The translations under genes and the position numbers were made by a program. A DNA stretch of 64,000 nucleotides from Turicibacter faecis (GTDB lineage Bacteria > Bacillota_I > Bacilli_A > MOL361 > Turicibacteraceae), in NCBI RefSeq assembly GCF_037076425.1, contig NZ_AP028127.1, positions 1,673,501 to 1,737,500 on the forward strand, given 5' to 3'. Position 1 is the stretch's first letter, and each line of letters opens with the position of its first letter. Shown here one piece after another: positions 27,224-36,395 of the stretch. Under the pieces are notes generated by a model. It saw only the letters and a program-made list of their open reading frames with translations, searched no databases and had not been told where the DNA came from.

Positions 27224-28087
27224 TTAATCCGTTGATGAACCACGTTCGTTTTCCTTTATATTCAAACGCTGACAGTTCGGACAAAGATAAGTTCCCCGAC
27301 CACCAACTTTGATTTTCTCAATTTCACTTTGACAGGTTGGACAAGCCTCACCTTGCCGTTGATGAACGAGTAATTCGTTTTGAAAAGAGCCAAGCACCCC
27401 ATGAGAGGAACTAAATGTCCGAATCGTCGTCCCGCCTAATTCAATGGCACGCGCCAAAACCTGCACCGTATATTTTACCACATTCTCCAAATCTCTGTCC
27501 CCTAAATCCGAACTTGGTGTTAAAGGATGTAATCGCGCACGGTAAAGCACTTCATCAACGTAAATATTACCTAATCCGCAGACGACGCTTTGATCAAGAA
27601 GCAAACTTTTGATAGGTTTCTTTTTATTTTTTAACTTTTCTTTTAAGTAAGGAGGGGTAAACTGCGAAGAAAAAGGCTCTACTCCTAACACTTTAAATGG
27701 AGGGGTTTCCTCTAAATTGATGGACCGATCGTACAAGTGATATGTTCCAAATTTACGCGTATCCTGATAAAGCAATCGTTCGCCTCCATCCAACGTCATG
27801 ACTACATGGACATGTGGATTCAACTCAAAATCTGGCTGAACAACAAAATACTTTCCTTCCATTCTAAGGTGTGAAAGCAACACATAATCATCCAAATAAA
27901 AAACAAGATATTTTCCACGCCTTTTAATCTGTTGAATGGTTTGACCCGTTAACTTGTTTTTAAATTCTTCTACCTCCATATTTTTAACCATCGGCTCATA
28001 TTTCACTTCAACTCCCTGTATTTGTCTCCCTTTTACTTGTTGACAAAGGGCATTCTTTACATTTTCAACCTCAGGTAATTCTGGCAT
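27224..28087 (-). CDS. mutM: Formamidopyrimidine-DNA glycosylase (Fpg)
   Basis: MutM removes oxidised purines such as 8-oxoguanine and cuts the abasic site. The catalytic N-terminus requires Pro2 and Glu3, found in MPELPEVE when ATG 28087 is the start; this ATG follows AAGGTGG. The frame runs on upstream for 15 codons but a start there would bury the active proline. The C-terminal zinc finger (CPTCQSEIEK...CPNCQ) is complete. It follows polA, as in Bacillus. Confidence 0.97.
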   Translation of the reverse strand: MPELPEVENVKNALCQQVKGRQIQGVEVKYEPMVKNMEVEEFKNKLTGQTIQQIKRRGKYLVFYLDDYVLLSHLRMEGKYFVVQPDFELNPHVHVVMTLDGGERLLYQDTRKFGTYHLYDRSINLEETPPFKVLGVEPFSSQFTPPYLKEKLKNKKKPIKSLLLDQSVVCGLGNIYVDEVLYRARLHPLTPSSDLGDRDLENVVKYTVQVLARAIELGGTTIRTFSSSHGVLGSFQNELLVHQRQGEACPTCQSEIEKIKVGGRGTYLCPNCQRLNIKENERGSSTD

Positions 28088-28293
28088 GTGTTCCACCTTC
28101 TTTCTTAACAACCCCTTTAGCTGTTCAATCATGTGCTACCCGGCAAGGAGCGCCTGCATTGAATGGGTCCCTATCGGGCATAACTTCCATTTTTATTCGT
28201 CATGGGATGCAGACGTGACTGCTTCGCATTTTTAAACTCCAATAACCCCTTGTCTTCCCTCTCCTTATTTCCAAGGAAAATACGTTAACTTCT

Positions 28294-28323
28294 AAAAAGG
28301 GCACTCGCCTCTCGTGCCCCTTT
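28294..28323 (-). terminator. Terminator after polA
   Basis: AAAGGGCAC / GTGCCCCTTT hairpin just downstream of polA, with a T tract on the minus strand. Confidence 0.75.
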
Positions 28324-28328
28324 CATCA

Positions 28329-30965
28329 TTATTTTGCATCATACCAGGTTGGACCATACGAATAATCGGCTTTTAATGGAACCTTTAATTCAACAACGTC
28401 CTCCATCGTTTTTGTCACTAACTCAATCATCAATTCCAATTCATTCTCAGGAACTTCAAATATTAACTCATCGTGTACCTGTAATAACAAACGTGACTGT
28501 ACCTTTTTTTCCTGCATCATACGGGACACGTCGATCATTGCCTTTTTGATGATATCCGCTGCTGTCCCTTGAATCGGTGCATTCATCGCTGTTCTTTCTC
28601 CAAATTGTCGAATCGCATAGTTTTTTTGCGTTAGCTCTGGAATATAGCGTCGACGATTAAACAACGTCGAAACATAGCCATTATATTTAGCTTCCTTGAC
28701 AATATCCTCCATATACTGGTGAATGCCCGAATACGTTTCTAAATAATGATCAATATATTTTTTCGCCTCTTTTTGAGTGATATTTAAATTTTCAGATAAA
28801 CCAAAAGCACTCATTCCATAAATAATTCCAAAGTTAATAGCCTTTGCAGAGCGTCTTAAATCTGACGTCATCTCTTCCTCTGACACTTTAAAAACGTCCA
28901 TTGCTGTTTTCTTATGAATGTCGTCCCCCTGTTTAAAGGCCTCAATTAATGACTCTGTATTTGAAATATGAGCCAAAATACGAAGCTCGATTTGTGAGTA
29001 ATCGGCCCCTAAAATCAACCAACCTTCTTGACTTGGGACAAACGCTTTTCGAATCATTCTTCCCTCTTCTAAACGAATAGGAATATTTTGTAAATTAGGT
29101 TCGACCGATGACAATCGACCTGTTTGGGTTAACGCTTGATTAAAAATGGTGTGAACCTTCCCATCGTCATAACACGCCTTTTTTAAACCTTCAATATACG
29201 TAGAATATAATTTACTCAATGTTCGATACTCCATGATTAAATGAATAATCGGATGTTCATCACACAATTTTTCTAGAACATCGGCATTCGTTGAGTAACC
29301 CGTCTTCGTTTTTTTAATCACCGGCAATGATAACTTTTCAAATAGTACCTCTCCTAGTTGTTTAGGGGAATTAATATTAAACGACATTCCTGCCTGTTCA
29401 AAGATAGACGATTCGAGCGCTACAAGGCGAGACTTCAACGTTTCTCCCATCTCCTCCAAACCATTTAAATCAAGTGCCATTCCGTTAAACTCCATCGTTG
29501 CTAAAACATCGGCCAATGGCATTTCCATCTCTTCAAATAGTTCTAGTTGCCCCTGTTCACGCAGTTGCTCAAGAATTTGATTTTTTAGCTTAAAGACTGC
29601 CGTTGCAATATCGATTGCGTAACGCGCAACCTTTTCTGGTGCGGCAACGGCCCGCTTAGCCCCTTTCCCGTAAACCTCTTCATCGTATGATACCCCATCA
29701 TAATCATAATGCATAACAACCTTTTTAAATTCTCGACTACCATTCGTTGGGTTAAGAATATACGTCGCTAATAATAAATCAAAATCAACCCCTTCTAATG
29801 GTAAGCCTTCCCACATGAGTGCAACACGTGAGCGTTTCACGTCAAAAATAGACTTCTTATACGTCGAACAACTTAAAAATGAAAGGAACGCCTCACTCTT
29901 TTTCGCAAGTTCAAATGGAGCATAATAAGCCTCTTCTTGATTAACAACTGCTATTCCTAAAATCGTGCCTCGATGATAATTTTCCTCGAAGACCTCTACG
30001 TGAATAGCACTATCTTGATAAGTTAACTGATCCAACTCTTGTTCACTTTGAATGATTCGAATAGGGAGCTGTGGTTTTGATTCTTTTGACTCCTCCATTT
30101 TTATCTTCTTCAAAAAGGCATTAAACTCCATTTCCTTAAAGAAGGCCATCAATTCTTCGACATGGGGTCCCTCATAACGTAAATCATCAAAGGTTAGTGG
30201 AAGCGGGACTTCCTTATGAATAGTCGCCATTCGTTTACATAATATGGCCTGTTCAACGTTTGCCTCTACCTTTTCTCGCATTTTACCTTTTAACTCATCT
30301 GTATGTGCCACTAGATTTTCAACCGTTGTAAATTGTTTTAATAATTTAATCGCGGTCTTCTCACCCACTCCAGGAATTCCTGGTAAATTATCCGAAGGGT
30401 CCCCCATCAACCCTTTTAAATCTACAATTTGCTGAGGAGACACTTCATATTTTGCAAAAACTGCGGCCTCATCAAACGACTCAATGTCTGTCACACCTTT
30501 ACGTGTAATATGAACAATCGTTTTCTCGTCGACCATTTGCAGTAAATCTTTATCCCCCGTAATAATATGCACCTTGTCAAAATTATCACCTTTCGCCTGC
30601 GTTGATAAGGTTCCAATAATATCATCGGCTTCATAAGTTGCTAACTCTAACCGCTTAACCCCTAAAAGGTCTAAATATTTTTTAATCAAATTAATTTGTG
30701 AACGCATCTCATCTGGCATCGGTTTGCGTCCATCTTTATAACTTTCTAAAAATTCATGTCTAAATGTCGTCTTACCAGCATCAAAGGCGACCAACATATG
30801 CGTATGGTTATAATCATCTAACACCTTATTCATCATATTTACAAATCCGTATAAAGCGTTTGTAAATATTCCTGTACTTGTTTTCATGAGGTTCCCGCTA
30901 TATGCCGTCGCATAATAGGCGCGATACATCAAACTATTTCCATCGATTAAAACTAACGTATTCAT
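28329..30965 (-). CDS. polA: DNA polymerase I with degenerate 3'-5' exonuclease domain
   Basis: PolA fills repair gaps and removes Okazaki primers. The 5' nuclease domain (MNTLVLIDGNSLMYRAYYA...GDPSDNLPGIPGVGEKTA) and polymerase domain (ADYSQIELRILAH, RRSAKAINFGIIYGMS, VHDELIFE) are intact. The middle domain lacks the metal-binding DxE motif (here HVEVFEEN), as in Bacillus stearothermophilus Pol I, so proofreading is probably absent. ATG 30965 is chosen because AAGGA lies eight bases upstream. Length about 878 residues. Confidence 0.97.
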   Translation of the reverse strand: MNTLVLIDGNSLMYRAYYATAYSGNLMKTSTGIFTNALYGFVNMMNKVLDDYNHTHMLVAFDAGKTTFRHEFLESYKDGRKPMPDEMRSQINLIKKYLDLLGVKRLELATYEADDIIGTLSTQAKGDNFDKVHIITGDKDLLQMVDEKTIVHITRKGVTDIESFDEAAVFAKYEVSPQQIVDLKGLMGDPSDNLPGIPGVGEKTAIKLLKQFTTVENLVAHTDELKGKMREKVEANVEQAILCKRMATIHKEVPLPLTFDDLRYEGPHVEELMAFFKEMEFNAFLKKIKMEESKESKPQLPIRIIQSEQELDQLTYQDSAIHVEVFEENYHRGTILGIAVVNQEEAYYAPFELAKKSEAFLSFLSCSTYKKSIFDVKRSRVALMWEGLPLEGVDFDLLLATYILNPTNGSREFKKVVMHYDYDGVSYDEEVYGKGAKRAVAAPEKVARYAIDIATAVFKLKNQILEQLREQGQLELFEEMEMPLADVLATMEFNGMALDLNGLEEMGETLKSRLVALESSIFEQAGMSFNINSPKQLGEVLFEKLSLPVIKKTKTGYSTNADVLEKLCDEHPIIHLIMEYRTLSKLYSTYIEGLKKACYDDGKVHTIFNQALTQTGRLSSVEPNLQNIPIRLEEGRMIRKAFVPSQEGWLILGADYSQIELRILAHISNTESLIEAFKQGDDIHKKTAMDVFKVSEEEMTSDLRRSAKAINFGIIYGMSAFGLSENLNITQKEAKKYIDHYLETYSGIHQYMEDIVKEAKYNGYVSTLFNRRRYIPELTQKNYAIRQFGERTAMNAPIQGTAADIIKKAMIDVSRMMQEKKVQSRLLLQVHDELIFEVPENELELMIELVTKTMEDVVELKVPLKADYSYGPTWYDAK

Positions 30966-31075
30966 TGCATCAATCCTTATCCATAGCATATTTTTATGCC
31001 TTACTTACTATACTGTACTATTATTTTAGCACATCAAAGCAGTTTAAAACATATTTTTACAAGGATGGTGTCAAG

Positions 31076-31345
31076 ATGAAACAAAAAATGAATTCAATCA
31101 CTTCACAACTCTTTTTATTTTTCAACATTACGCTCCTCTTCACTTTTCCATTAACCCAACAATCCCCTTTAATCGTGCGACTTTTCTCAGGACACACCCT
31201 GCTTTTAACTCAATTGATTCCTGCATTCAGTTACCTTCTAATCCTAGGCGTTAGCTTCGGAGTAGAGAAAACGGAGTATCTTAACGTCATCCGAATGTTA
31301 TGTACCCTATTTTGCATTTATCACCTCGTTCAATTGTTCTGCTAA
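31076..31345 (+). CDS. 89-residue small membrane protein
   Basis: I do not recognise it. ATG 31076 follows AAGGATGGTG. Three hydrophobic segments are visible (about 10-26, 38-60 and 70-88), with few charges. The frame is also open upstream for 58 codons, but that part overlaps the polA start and has no ribosome site. It diverges from polA. Confidence 0.5.
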   Translation: MKQKMNSITSQLFLFFNITLLFTFPLTQQSPLIVRLFSGHTLLLTQLIPAFSYLLILGVSFGVEKTEYLNVIRMLCTLFCIYHLVQLFC

Positions 31346-31436
31346 CGACGAATATCCATCTATTTCTATAAAAAAACGACAGCCTTTATATGATATAATA
31401 GCTTATATAAACAGTTATTTTGGTAAAGGATGAAAT

Positions 31437-32240
31437 ATGATGAAAAAAATCCAGGTCTATCTACTCACCATCACAGTCATTGTGATTTCACTCTTCGTGT
31501 ATTTTATGTTAAATTTCAAGCAAGGCATTCATATCGAAGAGACCATGATTACCCACTCAACCATTCCAGCACGTTTTAGTGGGACGCGTTTAATTCAATT
31601 GAGTGACACTAAAATCAAAACACAAAAAGACCTTTCACTTTTAAAAAAGACCGTGGAAGAAATAAATAAACTTGAGGCAGATATTGTCGTCTTCACGGGG
31701 GACTTATTCGAAAAAGGAGCCATCTCTTCTGACTTATCTAAACAGGTAAAAAAAACTTTATCTGAGCTCAATCCCTCGCTTGCAAAGGTTGCCGTTTTAG
31801 GCGATACCGATTTAAAACAAAAAAAAGAAATTACAAAAATTTTAACGGAATCGTCATTTAAAATCCTTCGCAATGAATCCATTGAACTTTATAACGGAAG
31901 TAGCGAGGGCATCCAATTAATTGGGATTGACTCTTTGTCAACGACACCCGATTTAACACATATTCTTGAAAAGGAGTCCTCTTCAGAAATGTTCCAAATT
32001 CTCCTTCTTCATGAACCCACACTTGCAGCTAAGGTCACTGACTATCCAATTAATCTCCAACTTTCAGGTCACTGCCAAGGAAATTCAACTAAAAATGGTT
32101 GCACACAGTTTTATAACGGAACTTATCCTTTTGCAGATCAACTCATTTTAAATGTTAATCCGGGTCTTAAAGAAAGAAAAGGTATTTTTTCTTTCTTCTC
32201 CCGACCAACGATTCATTCTTTTTTACTCATTCAATCTTAA
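31437..32240 (+). CDS. Membrane-anchored metallophosphoesterase-like protein with altered metal site
   Basis: One N-terminal helix (about 5-25) anchors an extracytoplasmic calcineurin-like domain of the YkuE/YaeI type. The five family motifs can be placed, but several are changed: DxH reads SDTK, GDLxx is FTGDLFE, GNH reads LGDTD, HxP is LLHEP, and GHxHGG reads SGHCQGN. Loss of the first and third metal ligands suggests a weak or absent phosphoesterase activity. AAAGGA precedes ATG 31437. The family assignment is fairly sure; the loss of activity is inference. Confidence 0.75.
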   Translation: MMKKIQVYLLTITVIVISLFVYFMLNFKQGIHIEETMITHSTIPARFSGTRLIQLSDTKIKTQKDLSLLKKTVEEINKLEADIVVFTGDLFEKGAISSDLSKQVKKTLSELNPSLAKVAVLGDTDLKQKKEITKILTESSFKILRNESIELYNGSSEGIQLIGIDSLSTTPDLTHILEKESSSEMFQILLLHEPTLAAKVTDYPINLQLSGHCQGNSTKNGCTQFYNGTYPFADQLILNVNPGLKERKGIFSFFSRPTIHSFLLIQS

Positions 32241-32266
32241 TAGTGGGGCAAACAACTCTTTCGTTG

Positions 32267-32275
32267 CATATGATA
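32267..32275 (+). promoter_or_regulatory. Sigma-K-like -10 element
   Basis: CATATGATA matches the CATAnnnTA -10 pattern of the late mother-cell sigma factor, upstream of a coat-like gene. The -35 side is not convincing. Confidence 0.3.
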
Positions 32276-32311
32276 ACGTAGGACTGCAAGATAAAGGAGG
32301 AGTTTAAATTG

Positions 32312-32701
32312 ATGCCAGTAAATTATCATAACGGGGTTCCAGTCCAAGTCCCTTATCGATCAACAGCACCACTTACTCAACAAGTCCCTAATCTCTCAAT
32401 GATGCCTGAAGTAGGACAGGATGAGCGATGGGGATTCTTACCTTTTGTTGGAGGGTTAGCTTTAGGAGGATTACTATTTAATGGATGGGGAGGACGCCCT
32501 TGTTGTGGAGGCGGTGGATATTCTTATCCTGCGTACCAACCAGTTTACTACCAACAACCGGTTTATTATCAACAACCCGTTGTCTATCCTGCCTACCAAC
32601 AACAGCAACAACAAGCGCAAAATGGATACTATGGACCTTACAATCCCGTGATGCCAAGTGAAACGACGATACTAGAAAGTAATAAATACTATTTATCATA
32701 A
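32312..32701 (+). CDS. Tyr/Gln/Pro-rich coat-like protein
   Basis: A 129-residue low-complexity protein. It has a polar N-terminus, a Gly-rich hydrophobic stretch (WGFLPFVGGLALGGLLFNGWG, about 40-60), CCGGGG, then repeated YQQPVYYQQPV units and a run of six Gln. This composition is typical of structural spore coat or surface proteins, but there is no specific family. ATG 32312 follows AAAGGAGGAG; TTG 32309 is possible. Tyrosine-rich repeats could be cross-linked, which is inference. Confidence 0.65.
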   Translation: MPVNYHNGVPVQVPYRSTAPLTQQVPNLSMMPEVGQDERWGFLPFVGGLALGGLLFNGWGGRPCCGGGGYSYPAYQPVYYQQPVYYQQPVVYPAYQQQQQQAQNGYYGPYNPVMPSETTILESNKYYLS

Positions 32702-32732
32702 AAAAAACAGCTCAATTAAGAGCTGTTTTTTT
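32701..32732. terminator. Bidirectional terminator
   Basis: AACAGCTC / GAGCTGTT hairpin between the convergent coat-like and AspT-like genes. Confidence 0.8.
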
Positions 32733-32741
32733 GTTTTCCTC

Positions 32742-34424
32742 CTAAGAGAAAAACATGATAATTAAAGATCCCCAAACAGTTAACAAAATATTTCCGATTG
32801 CATAAGGAATCGTATAACCTAATACGGGGGCATTACTATTGGCCTTTTCACATAATCCCCCTAATGCTGCCGTAGTCGTTAAGGCACCTGCCGTCGCCCC
32901 TAAAATGACGGGTGGAGAAAATTTAAACACATATTTTCCTAATAAAATACCAAATAATGAGGATACAGCTGTCACAATAAGTCCCGCTAAAAAGAAAATC
33001 AATCCCGAACTTTGTAACCCTTCAATAAATCCTGGTCCAGAGTTAATTCCAACAACCGCGACGAAAACAGCCAATCCTACGTTGCTTAAAAACCATGTGG
33101 CAGCCGGTGGAATTTGTCCCATCGTCGGCTTCCGTGAATGAAGATAACCACAAAGTAACCCCATGATTAATACACCACCACTTGTTGAAAGCGTAATCCC
33201 AATCTTACCAATCATTAACGCCGGTATTCCAATCAGACCACCTAAAACAATCCCAAGTCCCATAAAAGTTACATCGGTTTCATCTGTCTTTACAACTTTT
33301 TTCCCAACAAACGGAAGAACTGATTCTACACAACTCGTCGGCCCTTCTAAGCAGAGGACATCCTGTTTACCAACAACTGTTCCTTGATGGTAATGAATGA
33401 ACTCCCCGTGGCGTTTAAGTTTTGAGACTAATACACCCTTCTGCAAGGCCTCTTTTTGAATTTCCTTCATCGTTTTTCCACATGAATCTGATTGACCTAT
33501 ATAAACCTCTACAGTGTCAGATTTCAGCTCTTCTAAGCGATGATCAAAAATTTCTTTTCCTAAGCCTCTCCATTCAACCTGTGCGGCATCCTTCCCTTTA
33601 AAGGCAATCGCCAAGCAATCATTTGCTGCTAAAACCATCTCTTTAGCCGGAAAAATAAACGAGTGATGACGTTTTGGGTTCATGACATACAAACTGACAT
33701 CAATTTCGTCATCCAATGGCCATTCAAGATCAGCGACAGTCTTTCCAACCCATTTTTCGTCGACTTCATAAAGACGATAAGATACCTCACCCGTTTGCAC
33801 GCCATCGCCTACTGACTTCTCTTCCATTTTAGCTTGTTGGTCAAGCTCTAAACACGCCTTCTCCAAATCAATTTTTAAAATTTTAGGACCAAATGTCGTG
33901 AGAATAAACGTACATCCGATGGTTCCAAAAATATAAGTAACAGCATACCCTACAGGAACAAAATCCATCATCATTTTTTGATTAGAAACATCTAATCTTG
34001 AAAGGGCATCTTGAGCCACACCAATCACCGAGGATTGTGTTAACGCCCCTGCTAAGAGTCCCGAGGCCTGTCCAGCATTAAAATTCATTAACTTTCCAAT
34101 CGTAATCGTAAAGATAAATCCAAAAAGGCAAACCATGCAGGCGAAAAGAACTTGAGAAAATCCTTCCTTCTTTAAGCTTTTAAAAAACTGTGGGCCCGCA
34201 TTATAACCTAGCGCAAATAAAAACAGTAAGAAGAAAATAGACTTGACCGTATTATCTACCGTAATCCCCAATTGACCTACTAATACACCAGTCATTAAAA
34301 CTCCTGGAACCGTTCCAACTTTAAATGAACCAAAACGAATTTTTCCAACCTGATAGCCAAAAGCTAACGTTAAAAACAGTGTTAATTCCGGATATGTCCT
34401 CAATACCTCGATTAACCATAACAT
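32742..34424 (-). CDS. AspT/YidE-family transporter (aspartate:alanine exchanger family)
   Basis: Two membrane halves of about five helices each flank two TrkA-C (RCK_C) domains (about residues 195-360), the layout of the AAE transporter family. The repeated GxxxG-rich segments (AGALTQSSVIGVAQ and GATAGALTTTAALGG) are present. AspT exchanges aspartate for alanine, but other members carry other dicarboxylates, so the substrate is not settled. GGGGTG lies before ATG 34424, which I prefer to the ATG at 34445. Length about 560 residues. Confidence 0.88.
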   Translation of the reverse strand: MLWLIEVLRTYPELTLFLTLAFGYQVGKIRFGSFKVGTVPGVLMTGVLVGQLGITVDNTVKSIFFLLFLFALGYNAGPQFFKSLKKEGFSQVLFACMVCLFGFIFTITIGKLMNFNAGQASGLLAGALTQSSVIGVAQDALSRLDVSNQKMMMDFVPVGYAVTYIFGTIGCTFILTTFGPKILKIDLEKACLELDQQAKMEEKSVGDGVQTGEVSYRLYEVDEKWVGKTVADLEWPLDDEIDVSLYVMNPKRHHSFIFPAKEMVLAANDCLAIAFKGKDAAQVEWRGLGKEIFDHRLEELKSDTVEVYIGQSDSCGKTMKEIQKEALQKGVLVSKLKRHGEFIHYHQGTVVGKQDVLCLEGPTSCVESVLPFVGKKVVKTDETDVTFMGLGIVLGGLIGIPALMIGKIGITLSTSGGVLIMGLLCGYLHSRKPTMGQIPPAATWFLSNVGLAVFVAVVGINSGPGFIEGLQSSGLIFFLAGLIVTAVSSLFGILLGKYVFKFSPPVILGATAGALTTTAALGGLCEKANSNAPVLGYTIPYAIGNILLTVWGSLIIMFFS

Positions 34425-34655
34425 ATTAGTCACCCCATCACACATTTTTTAAGATTACAATTCCTATAGCAGATTAAATTCAAAAATACGATTTCGTTAT
34501 TTTTAAGAACCTCTTTGCGATGAACCAAGTAACCTTCTAGACATTCATTTTTATTATAAATGGTATTAACATAAAATTAAAGAATATTTATCCAAATTTC
34601 TATCCTATCTTTTATATTTCTACATCATGCTATAAAATTCACCCTTATCCCCATT

Positions 34656-34691
34656 AAAAAGGTTACCCCGTATAAACAGGGTAACCTTTTT
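34656..34691 (-). terminator. Terminator after the 34696-35379 gene
   Basis: GGTTACCC / GGGTAACC perfect hairpin with flanking A and T tracts. Confidence 0.85.
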
Positions 34692-34695
34692 AGCT

Positions 34696-35379
34696 CTATT
34701 TTTTAAAGATGTAATCAAAAACTCCTTTATTAGCAATCGCTTCATAATATTCTGCCTTTACGCTATAATACGCTTCAACATTTTGAACATATTCATGATG
34801 TGTAGTAGCTAATTGTGAAAACAATTGATTAAGTTGTTGAAAGTATCGAACCGTCTCACTGACTTTAGAATGATAAAACATTTCTTGAAGTGATTCTAAC
34901 TTATTCATTAACTCGTCAATTTCTCCATTTAGTAACGTTAAACTTTCTATCCGCTTTTGTTGATTTTCTGATAATTGTTTTCCTAACGTCGAAAGGGGCT
35001 TAGATAACTTTGATGAAACGGAGTTGATATGATTAAATTTCACCTTAACTAGCCTTTCATTCATCGCATCAATAACGTCATCTCTATATGCCTTTAATTC
35101 GGCGTACTGCGCGTTAAACGTGGAAAATAACTCATCCATATCTTCCTCTCCATCGTATGTACGGCCAATTTCAATAATCTGTGACGTTGTCTTATTTAGT
35201 TCATTTAATATCTCCTCTATCGTTTGGGGGGATTTTTTTTCAAGAGAGATTATTTCTTCATCTATGCGTTGATAAAATTGTAACACCTCAATTTCAGGGA
35301 ATTTATAGGTCATTGCAAAGTAGATTCCCATCGCAACGATTCCCCCTAAGGCTATCCAAAATAAACTAACTTTCTTCAT
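34696..35379 (-). CDS. Membrane-anchored coiled-coil protein, function unknown
   Basis: An N-terminal membrane helix (about 5-23) is followed by some 200 residues of amphipathic helix with heptad-like Leu spacing, interrupted only briefly, ending in YYEAIANKGVFDYIFKK. It has no catalytic motifs. It resembles septation-ring or LemA-like helical bundles only in general form. It lies 15 bp after a deacetylase gene on the same strand, suggesting a shared envelope role. Confidence 0.65.
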   Translation of the reverse strand: MKKVSLFWIALGGIVAMGIYFAMTYKFPEIEVLQFYQRIDEEIISLEKKSPQTIEEILNELNKTTSQIIEIGRTYDGEEDMDELFSTFNAQYAELKAYRDDVIDAMNERLVKVKFNHINSVSSKLSKPLSTLGKQLSENQQKRIESLTLLNGEIDELMNKLESLQEMFYHSKVSETVRYFQQLNQLFSQLATTHHEYVQNVEAYYSVKAEYYEAIANKGVFDYIFKK

Positions 35380-35394
35380 CCAATCACTCTCCCC

Positions 35395-36255
35395 CTATAT
35401 TTCATCGCTACCTACTAAATTTTTAACGATATGATAATCTGGATTGTAGGGTAAAAATTCATACCCTAGCTCCATATAATACTCAATCACTTTCGGTAAC
35501 ACCTCTACCGTTATATCTTTTTCATGAAATAAAACAATTGTATTTTTAGGATAATTCCAAAGGTTCATGCAATATTCAATATTTTTCATAATCCCTGTGA
35601 CGGTAGCTCCTGACTCCCAGTCTAGTGAGTCCACATCCCAATCCCAACATTTTATTTTTGCCTCCTTTAACGCCTCGATATGACCGGCATTAAACGTTCC
35701 ACCACTCCCATATGGGGCACGGCACAGTTGACTCATAAAACCGCCCGTCACTTCCTTAATAAGCTGCTGTTCCTCTAATAGCTCCCCGACGAAATTTTCC
35801 CCACCTTTTTCTTTATCATATAAGTAGGAATAATTATGGGACATTGAATGCATTCCAATGTAATGACCGGTATCTGCCATTCTCTTCAAAACCTCATTTG
35901 ATTTACTATAGCCCTCAATCGCTGAACCTAACACAAAAAAAGTTCCTTTAACGTCATATTGATCAAGAACATCCAATATTTTATCGGCGTTCTTGCTCGG
36001 TCCATCGTCAAATGTTAAATAAACAAACTTCGCTTCCTTGTTATGCCAACTCTCAATAGGCGGTATATCCTCAAATGTCAACTCCCCTTTGTTCTGCGTC
36101 AGAATACTTAAGTGATGAACCTGATAAAAAAGATTAAAGAATAACCCTCCGACCAACATGATAAATCCTATTAAAATAATAGTAATGTAACCCCTCGGAT
36201 TCGTCCGTCCCCTTTTCAATCGGTTCTTACCCAACTCATACGTTTGCCTTGCCAC
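35395..36255 (-). CDS. Polysaccharide deacetylase (NodB family), membrane anchored
   Basis: This is a CE4 deacetylase removing acetyl groups from peptidoglycan or other amino sugars outside the cell. A basic N-terminus and membrane helix (about 22-45) precede the NodB domain, which has FDDGPS (metal), HSMSH (metal), RAPYGSGG, DWDVDSLDW and LFHEK. All catalytic positions are filled. GGAGGG lies six bases before GTG 36255, which I prefer to ATG 36273. A close paralogue lies immediately upstream. Confidence 0.88.
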   Translation of the reverse strand: MARQTYELGKNRLKRGRTNPRGYITIILIGFIMLVGGLFFNLFYQVHHLSILTQNKGELTFEDIPPIESWHNKEAKFVYLTFDDGPSKNADKILDVLDQYDVKGTFFVLGSAIEGYSKSNEVLKRMADTGHYIGMHSMSHNYSYLYDKEKGGENFVGELLEEQQLIKEVTGGFMSQLCRAPYGSGGTFNAGHIEALKEAKIKCWDWDVDSLDWESGATVTGIMKNIEYCMNLWNYPKNTIVLFHEKDITVEVLPKVIEYYMELGYEFLPYNPDYHIVKNLVGSDEI

Positions 36256-36395
36256 TCCATTCCCTCCATTCATTCAATTTCTTTATCTCTATACTACTCT
36301 TTCCCCTGCCTGATTTCAATAAATTACTTTATTTTTCAAAAATAAACAATTTATCATCGTTTAGCTTTCCTTTTTTATCTCCATAATAGTGTTAT

